A stretch of DNA of 10,266 bases from Gudongella sp051744365 (lineage in GTDB: Bacteria > Bacillota > Clostridia > Tissierellales > Tissierellaceae). Both the position numbers and the translations under genes were made by a program. The notes under the pieces are model-generated. The model was not told the origin of the DNA, did not search any database, and was given only the letters and a program-made list of their open reading frames with translations. Positions 5,847 through 10,266 of this stretch are shown one piece after another (the stretch's first letter is position 1; each line of letters starts with the position of its first letter). The stretch covers positions 1 to 10,266 of the forward strand of contig JBNJCX010000056.1 of assembly GCA_051744365.1 (NCBI GenBank), written 5' to 3'.

Positions 5847-7487
5847 ATGGATATGACAAAGAGAATCGAGGACCTCACAATGGAGCTAACAAATGTATTG
5901 AGCGTTGTGGGAACTCCCGATGAGAACAATGTTGTACAGTTGGTGCATGACAAGTTTATGGAGATGGATTACTTCAAGGAGAATCCTGACAATGTAAAAT
6001 TTGTGGACGCAATCGATGATTCAGTTGGAAGAAAATCGCTAATGGCTACAATCAATGGTAAAAAAGGAAACGACAATAAGACACTTGTATTTATAGGACA
6101 TACAGATACAGTTGGAATCAGCGACTACGGCGAGCTAAAGGAATTTGCAACAAAGCCCTATGAGTTGACTGAAAAGCTGAAGGAAGTAACAATATCACCA
6201 GAGGCCAAGGAAGACCTGGACTCAGGAAACTACCTGTTCGGCAGAGGGGTCTTCGATATGAAGTTCGGAGTTGCAACGCTGATGGTAATGATGGAGGAGT
6301 TCTCCAAGAACCTGGATGAACTGGAAGGCAACCTTATCTTTGCAGCAGTCTGCGACGAGGAAGGAAACTCGGCAGGCATGCTGTCAGTTGTTCCCGAGCT
6401 TGTAAGATTGAAGAAGGAAAAGGGCTATGACTACCTTGCAGTTGTTGATACAGACTACTCCGCTCCAAGATATGTGGGAGATGAGACCAGATACATCTAT
6501 GTAGGAACAGTTGGAAAACTGATGCCAAGCTTCTACATCACAGGAAAGGAAACACATGTTGGGGAGCCATACAAAGGTCTTGATCCAAACCAGATAGCAT
6601 CGGAGATCACAAGGGAATTCAACCTTAATATGGAATACTGTGACAACGCTGACGGGGAAATTTCACTTCCGCCCATATCTTTAAGACAACAGGATTTAAA
6701 GACTGAGTACTCAGTACAGATTGCAAGATACGCATACTTGTACTTTAACTACGCAACCCACAACTCTACTCCGGACCAGGTTATGGAGAAGATGAAGAAG
6801 GGTGCAAAGAAGGCATTCCAAAATGTTATAGATGACCTGAACATGCAGTATGAGGAATATGCAAGGCAGAGTGAATATCCATTCGAGAAGCTTCCATGGC
6901 AAGCCAGAGTAATGTCATACGACGAGCTTCTCCATAAGGTGAGAGCTGAAAGAGGCGAAGAGCTGGACAAGAAAATTGAAGAGCTATCGGCAGAACTCCT
7001 AGAGGACTTTGAAGTTGATGAGAGAATCTTTGCACTTAGGATGGTTGAAATGGTTCAAGGCATGTGGTCGGACAAGGACCCTGTGATAATCAGCTATTTC
7101 TCACCGCCATATTATCCACATATCTTTGTAAAGGGTGAAGACGACAGAGAGAAGAAGCTTATATCAGCAGTTGACAAGGCTATTGCGAATGCAGGGGATA
7201 AGTACAAGGTAGTGAACAAGAAGTTCTACCCATATATTTCAGATCTTAGCTATGCGGCAGCTCCAAGGGAGGAAAAGGCAGTGGAATCCCTGAAGGAGAA
7301 TATGCCAGGATTTGGTGTGAGATACAGCCTTCCGCTGGATGATATGCAGGAGCTAAACCTTCCTGTAGTCAATATCGGACCATTCGGCAAGGATGCACAC
7401 AAGTTTACAGAGAGACTTGAGAAGGGCTACTCATTCGGGGTTCTTCCAAAGATTCTTCTTGATACAGTAAGTGAGTTAATGAAGTAG
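5847..7487 (+). CDS. M20-family metallohydrolase, RocB-like
   Basis: This is a large (546-residue) M20-family zinc peptidase/deacylase related to RocB, the protein linked to arginine use in Bacillus, whose reaction is not established. The co-catalytic metal site is complete: H85 and D87 in GHTDTVG, D137 in GRGVFDMK, E171 and E172 in CDEEGNS, D202 in VVDTDYS, and H518 in GKDAHKFTERL. H237 in KETHVGEP is the residue that in this family reaches across the dimer. The protein is far longer than the roughly 400 residues of simple M20 enzymes because of a large insertion around residues 270-410, as in RocB. ATG 5847 is preferred over an in-frame ATG at 5775 because a strong AAGGAGG site (5829-5835) precedes it and the earlier stretch holds an inverted repeat. 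It lies before the sigma-54 activator and kdd, suggesting release of an amino acid from a peptide or acyl derivative; substrate unknown. Confidence 0.87.
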   Translation: MDMTKRIEDLTMELTNVLSVVGTPDENNVVQLVHDKFMEMDYFKENPDNVKFVDAIDDSVGRKSLMATINGKKGNDNKTLVFIGHTDTVGISDYGELKEFATKPYELTEKLKEVTISPEAKEDLDSGNYLFGRGVFDMKFGVATLMVMMEEFSKNLDELEGNLIFAAVCDEEGNSAGMLSVVPELVRLKKEKGYDYLAVVDTDYSAPRYVGDETRYIYVGTVGKLMPSFYITGKETHVGEPYKGLDPNQIASEITREFNLNMEYCDNADGEISLPPISLRQQDLKTEYSVQIARYAYLYFNYATHNSTPDQVMEKMKKGAKKAFQNVIDDLNMQYEEYARQSEYPFEKLPWQARVMSYDELLHKVRAERGEELDKKIEELSAELLEDFEVDERIFALRMVEMVQGMWSDKDPVIISYFSPPYYPHIFVKGEDDREKKLISAVDKAIANAGDKYKVVNKKFYPYISDLSYAAAPREEKAVESLKENMPGFGVRYSLPLDDMQELNLPVVNIGPFGKDAHKFTERLEKGYSFGVLPKILLDTVSELMK

Positions 7488-7502
7488 AAAATAAGAGAAA
7501 AC

Positions 7503-7528
7503 GGGCAGGATAACACCTGCCTGATTTT
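7503..7528 (+). terminator. Possible weak intrinsic terminator after the M20 gene
   Basis: GGCAGG (7504-7509) and CCTGCC (7516-7521) form a six-pair stem with a six-base loop, extended by one G:U pair. The following GATTTT gives only a short T run. A second stem, TCGGCA/TGCCGA (7528-7533 and 7539-7544), follows, again trailed by four Ts. Either could end transcription of the M20 gene inefficiently. The same bases also form protein-binding-like motifs, so this call is tentative. Confidence 0.4.
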
Positions 7529-7554
7529 CGGCATCAACTGCCGATTTTCAGGCG
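7518..7554. promoter_or_regulatory. Pair of TGCC-N8-GGCR motifs, candidate activator binding sites
   Basis: Two 16-bp half-symmetric motifs lie here: TGCCTGATTTTCGGCA (7518-7533) and TGCCGATTTTCAGGCG (7539-7554). Their starts are 21 bp apart, about two helical turns, so both would face the same side of the DNA. The reverse complement of the first matches the site upstream of kdd (9009-9024) at 14 of 16 positions. They lie 32 bases before the sigma-54 activator gene, which suggests that the activator binds here for autoregulation or as a distant enhancer. No -24/-12 promoter fits between the pair and that gene. Confidence 0.5.
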
Positions 7555-7585
7555 CTGAGAAGAACGAGATTATGGAGGAAAACAT

Positions 7586-8974
7586 ATGAAGGATATTTTT
7601 TTCAAGGAGAATATGATAGAGATTCTGGATTATCTGGAGGAGGGCCTCCATATAATCGATTCATCCGGAAAGATTGTATACTACAACACCTTTGCCCAGA
7701 AGATCGACGGGGTTGATGTGGAAAAGGCTGTTGGGAGACACCTTATTGAGATCTATCCATCCCTTAATGAGGAGACGAGTACACTCCTTACAGTAATAAG
7801 GACAGGTGAGCCTATCCTTAGGAAGGAACAGACCTTTGTGAACTACAAGGGAGAAAAGATTACAACCATAAACTCCTCAATCCCCATAAAAAGCAAAGGT
7901 AAAATTCTAGGAGCCATTGAGATTTCAAAGGATATCACACAGGTAAGGGAGCTGTCAGAGAAGATAGTGGACCTCCAGGATCAGCTCTACAGCACAAAGA
8001 ATACCAAAAATGCCTCAAAGGAATCAGCGAAATTCACTTTCTACGATATAGTCGGGCAGAACAAGGAGATATTAAGGCTTAAGGCCCTTTCCAAGAAGGC
8101 GGCAGAGGCAGATGTACCTGTGCTGATTTCAGGGGATACGGGAACGGGCAAGGAGCTGTTTGTCCATGCAATCCACAATGGAAGCAAACGGAGGCACAAC
8201 CCCTTTATAACCCAGAACTGCGCAGCCCTGCCGTCAAACCTGCTTGAAGGGATCCTTTTTGGAACCACCAAGGGAGGCTTTACAGGGGCCGAGGACAGGC
8301 CTGGATTGTTTGAGCTGGCTGACGGGGGAACCCTTTTCCTGGATGAAATCAATTCAATGCCACTGGACCTTCAATCAAAGCTTCTAAGGGTCCTGCAGGA
8401 TGGAAACATCAGAAGGGTCGGGGGAACAAAGACAAAGAATGTGAACGTCAGAGTGGTCACTGCAACCAACGTGGACCCGGAGACCGCTGTACAGAACAAG
8501 CTGCTTCGACGAGACCTCTATTACAGGCTTAATGTAATCAGCTTCAACATTCCTACCCTAAGGGAAAGGCTTGATGATATTGAGATTCTCACCCACTTCT
8601 TTATAGAGAAATTCAACCAGAGGATGGGAAAGAGAGTCCAGGGAGTGACCAGTGAGGTTCTCCAGATATTCGAGGAATACCCCTGGGAAGGTAATGTCAG
8701 GGAGCTGGAGCATCTTATTGAGGGGATAATGAGTCTTTATGATGTGGAAATAATAGACGAGGAGCATATTCCGCCAAAGATAAAGAGAAACCTTATAGAG
8801 AAGTCTGTTGGAAGGCAGGAAATGGCCTTGAACAGGGTTATAAAAGACACAGAAATCATATTGATCCAGAATGCCTTAATCCAGACAGAAGGAAATATAA
8901 CCCATGCAGCGGAGCTTCTTCAGATTCCAAGACAGACCCTTCAATACAAGATCAGCAAGTATAGGCTGGCATAG
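7586..8974 (+). CDS. Sigma-54-dependent transcriptional activator, PAS-AAA+-Fis (RocR-like)
   Basis: This enhancer-binding protein (462 residues) uses ATP hydrolysis to remodel sigma-54 RNA polymerase. An N-terminal PAS domain spans about residues 8-120, with the LHIIDSSGKIVYYN stretch at 21-34, and presumably senses a small molecule; there is no phospho-receiver domain. A short linker leads to the AAA+ domain (about 152-385). Walker A is GDTGTGKE (183-190) and Walker B is GGTLFLDE (247-254). The sigma-54 contact loop reads GGFTGA (230-235) rather than the usual GAFTGA. The arginine-rich RRDLYYRLN segment (308-316) is present. A Fis-type helix-turn-helix ends the protein (about 433-460, GNITHAAELLQIPRQTL). 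ATG 7586 has a GGAGG site seven bases upstream. The -24/-12 promoter before kdd, 125 bp downstream of its stop, makes kdd the clear local target. The layout resembles RocR of Bacillus arginine catabolism; the effector here is unknown. Confidence 0.93.
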   Translation: MKDIFFKENMIEILDYLEEGLHIIDSSGKIVYYNTFAQKIDGVDVEKAVGRHLIEIYPSLNEETSTLLTVIRTGEPILRKEQTFVNYKGEKITTINSSIPIKSKGKILGAIEISKDITQVRELSEKIVDLQDQLYSTKNTKNASKESAKFTFYDIVGQNKEILRLKALSKKAAEADVPVLISGDTGTGKELFVHAIHNGSKRRHNPFITQNCAALPSNLLEGILFGTTKGGFTGAEDRPGLFELADGGTLFLDEINSMPLDLQSKLLRVLQDGNIRRVGGTKTKNVNVRVVTATNVDPETAVQNKLLRRDLYYRLNVISFNIPTLRERLDDIEILTHFFIEKFNQRMGKRVQGVTSEVLQIFEEYPWEGNVRELEHLIEGIMSLYDVEIIDEEHIPPKIKRNLIEKSVGRQEMALNRVIKDTEIILIQNALIQTEGNITHAAELLQIPRQTLQYKISKYRLA

Positions 8975-9008
8975 CCGGGGTGGATTACTTGATCATGTTT
9001 TAAATAAC

Positions 9009-9024
9009 TGCCGAAAAACCGGCA
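9009..9024. promoter_or_regulatory. Candidate upstream activating site for the kdd promoter
   Basis: TGCCGAAAAACCGGCA has five-base inverted arms (TGCCG/CGGCA) and is centred about 110 bp upstream of the predicted kdd start, within the usual range for sigma-54 enhancers. It shares TGCC-N8-GGC with the two motifs before the activator gene. It is followed by no T run, so it is a poor terminator for the activator gene. Confidence 0.55.
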
Positions 9025-9057
9025 CAGAGAAAAGAGAATGAAAAAGTGGAGGAAAGC

Positions 9058-9076
9058 GCTAACCCCTCGGATTAGC
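9058..9076. promoter_or_regulatory. Imperfect palindrome between the enhancer motif and the -24/-12 promoter
   Basis: GCTAACCCCTCGGATTAGC has eight-base arms with one mismatch around a three-base centre. It is centred about 59 bp upstream of the predicted kdd start. It does not resemble the TGCC-N8-GGCR motif, so it could bind a different protein such as a second regulator or a DNA-bending factor, or be chance. Confidence 0.35.
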
Positions 9077-9098
9077 CATTTATTTAACAAACTCCACA

Positions 9099-9115
9099 TT
9101 GGCACGTTACTTGCA
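9099..9115 (+). promoter_or_regulatory. Sigma-54 (-24/-12) promoter of kdd
   Basis: TTGGCACGTTACTTGCA matches the sigma-54 consensus TGGCACG-N4-TTGCW with the invariant GG (9101-9102) and GC (9113-9114) at the required spacing. Transcription should start near 9126, leaving a leader of about 26 bases before the kdd ATG with the AAAGGAGG site at 9137-9144. No comparable match was noticed elsewhere in the window. Confidence 0.9.
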
Positions 9116-9151
9116 TTAATTATATGCAAAATGTTTAAAGGAGGAATTCAT

Positions 9152-10189
9152 ATGAGAAAAGGAAGTCCATACGGTACTCACAGAGTAATTGAACCAAAGG
9201 GTGTATTACCACAACCAGCATTTAAGATTGACAATGACATGGAGATTTACGACAATGAAATACTTATTGACGTAAAGACATTGAACGTTGACTCAGCCAG
9301 CTTTACACAGATAAAAGAGCAGGCAGGTGGAGACATAGAAGAAATAAAGAAAATAATGAAGGGGATTGTTGATGAGAGAGGCAAGCACCAGAACCCGGTA
9401 ACAGGGTCAGGCGGGATGCTGATCGGCATCGTTGAGAAGATCGGATCTGCTCTTGAAGAAAAGACTGAACTTAAGGTAGGAGACAAAATAGCTACACTGG
9501 TATCGCTTTCACTTACCCCCCTTAGAATTGACAGCTTCGGAGAAATCAGAAAAGAAATCGACCAGGTAGATATCAAAGGAAAGGCCATCCTTTTCGAATC
9601 GGGAATCTATTCAAAACTTCCTGAAGATATGCCAGAGAACCTTGCCCTTTCAGTACTTGATGTTGCAGGAGCACCAGCTCAGACTGCCAAGCTTGTAAAG
9701 CCTGGAGATACAGTGGTCGTTCTTGGAGGAACTGGAAAATCAGGTATGCTTTGCCTTTACGAAGCAAAAAAGAGAGCAGGAGTTACAGGCAAGGTTATCT
9801 GCGTAGGAAGCAGAGAAAAGACAATCGAAAGAGCAAGGTCAGCCAACCTTGCAGATGAGTATGTAGTAGCGGATGCAACAAATGCAGTGGAGGTTATGGA
9901 AAAGATTGCAGCAGTTACTGACGGAGAAATGGCTGATATAGTAATCAACACAGTTAATATTCCAAATACTGAGATGTCATCAATCCTAATCACCAAGGAC
10001 GAGGGAACAGTATACTTCTTCTCAATGGCAACGAGCTTTACAAAGGCTGCCCTTGGTGCAGAGGGAGTAGGAAAAGACGTAAACATGATAGTTGGAAACG
10101 GATATACAAAGGGACACGCAGCAATTTCACTGAACCTTATGAGAGAATCAGAGGAATTGAAGAAGATCTTTACTGAATTATACGCGTAG
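9152..10189 (+). CDS. kdd: L-erythro-3,5-diaminohexanoate dehydrogenase (lysine fermentation)
   Basis: Kdd performs the NAD(P)-linked oxidative deamination of L-erythro-3,5-diaminohexanoate to 5-amino-3-oxohexanoate and ammonia, a middle step of lysine fermentation to acetate and butyrate, after lysine 2,3-aminomutase and beta-lysine 5,6-aminomutase. The 345-residue protein opens with the characteristic KGSPYGTHRVIEPKGVLPQP (3-22), and carries NPVTGSGGM (81-89) and a dinucleotide-binding loop LGGTGKSGM (191-199) in a Rossmann domain. The assignment rests on recalled family similarity. ATG 9152 has AAAGGAGG seven bases upstream; an in-frame ATG at 9038 would place the sigma-54 promoter inside the coding region and is rejected. 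It is the first gene after that promoter, so expression should need the activator encoded just upstream. In known clusters kdd lies with kamA, kamD, kamE, kce and kal; those genes are expected beyond the right edge. Confidence 0.9.
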   Translation: MRKGSPYGTHRVIEPKGVLPQPAFKIDNDMEIYDNEILIDVKTLNVDSASFTQIKEQAGGDIEEIKKIMKGIVDERGKHQNPVTGSGGMLIGIVEKIGSALEEKTELKVGDKIATLVSLSLTPLRIDSFGEIRKEIDQVDIKGKAILFESGIYSKLPEDMPENLALSVLDVAGAPAQTAKLVKPGDTVVVLGGTGKSGMLCLYEAKKRAGVTGKVICVGSREKTIERARSANLADEYVVADATNAVEVMEKIAAVTDGEMADIVINTVNIPNTEMSSILITKDEGTVYFFSMATSFTKAALGAEGVGKDVNMIVGNGYTKGHAAISLNLMRESEELKKIFTELYA

Positions 10190-10196
10190 GATAATA

Positions 10197-10223
10197 ATTC
10201 TCAATTCACGATTCTCAATTCAC
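10197..10223. repeat. Two-copy tandem repeat after kdd
   Basis: ATTCTCAATTCAC occurs at 10197-10209 and 10211-10223, a 14-base period, followed by the related AATTAAAA. The 77 bases after kdd contain no clear terminator hairpin and no start of another gene, so transcription may continue past the window edge. The function of the repeat is unknown. Confidence 0.7.
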
Positions 10224-10266
10224 AATTAAAAACAGATAGGGTTGGAATTTAGGTCTAGGATCCGTC

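Noticed and set aside
9009..9024. Terminator hairpin after the activator gene
   Set aside because: The stem is only five base pairs and is not followed by a T run; the match to the TGCC-N8-GGCR motif makes a protein-binding site more likely.
9038..9151. Longer kdd reading frame starting at ATG 9038
   Set aside because: The added 38 codons span the sigma-54 promoter, and no good ribosome site is at the proper distance from 9038. ATG 9152 has AAAGGAGG seven bases upstream and gives the family's usual length.

Overview
The window looks like chromosomal DNA of an amino-acid-fermenting anaerobic Firmicute (Clostridia or a relative). The DNA is AT-rich, nearly every gene has a strong AAGGAGG-type ribosome binding site, and kdd, a gene of the clostridial/fusobacterial lysine fermentation pathway, sits at the right end. 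The genus cannot be fixed from the sequence alone. No rRNA, tRNA, CRISPR array, insertion sequence or phage gene was seen.

Left module (about 1-5700). A TRAP transporter operon (dctP-dctQ-dctM) reads leftward and a three-gene operon reads rightward: a FadR-type GntR regulator, a D-isomer 2-hydroxyacid dehydrogenase and a class I/II aminotransferase. Between them is a divergent control region with two well-formed sigma-A promoters facing apart. A GTATAC-centred motif overlaps the -10/start region of each promoter and occurs a third time just upstream of the dehydrogenase ribosome binding site. This suggests one local GntR regulon for taking up an organic acid, interconverting its 2-hydroxy and 2-oxo forms and transaminating it. 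The solute-binding gene dctP is broken: there is a frameshift or stop inside the signal peptide, a deletion of most of the N-terminal lobe, and a one-base frameshift near the C-terminus. The two membrane subunits look intact, although dctM runs off the left edge.

Right module (about 5700-10266). A RocB-like M20 metallopeptidase is followed by a PAS/AAA+/Fis sigma-54 activator of RocR-like architecture and then by kdd (3,5-diaminohexanoate dehydrogenase). A near-perfect -24/-12 promoter lies between the activator and kdd. A 16-bp motif, TGCC-N8-GGCR, occurs once about 110 bp upstream of the predicted kdd transcription start and twice, 21 bp apart, just upstream of the activator gene; it is a good candidate for the activator's binding site. 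The inferred picture is sigma-54-dependent, effector-sensing control of a lysine fermentation operon whose remaining genes probably lie beyond the right edge.

No completely new gene family is apparent. The points most worth following are the two regulatory circuits and their predicted binding sites, the decayed dctP beside intact membrane subunits, and the RocB-like hydrolase placed with lysine fermentation.
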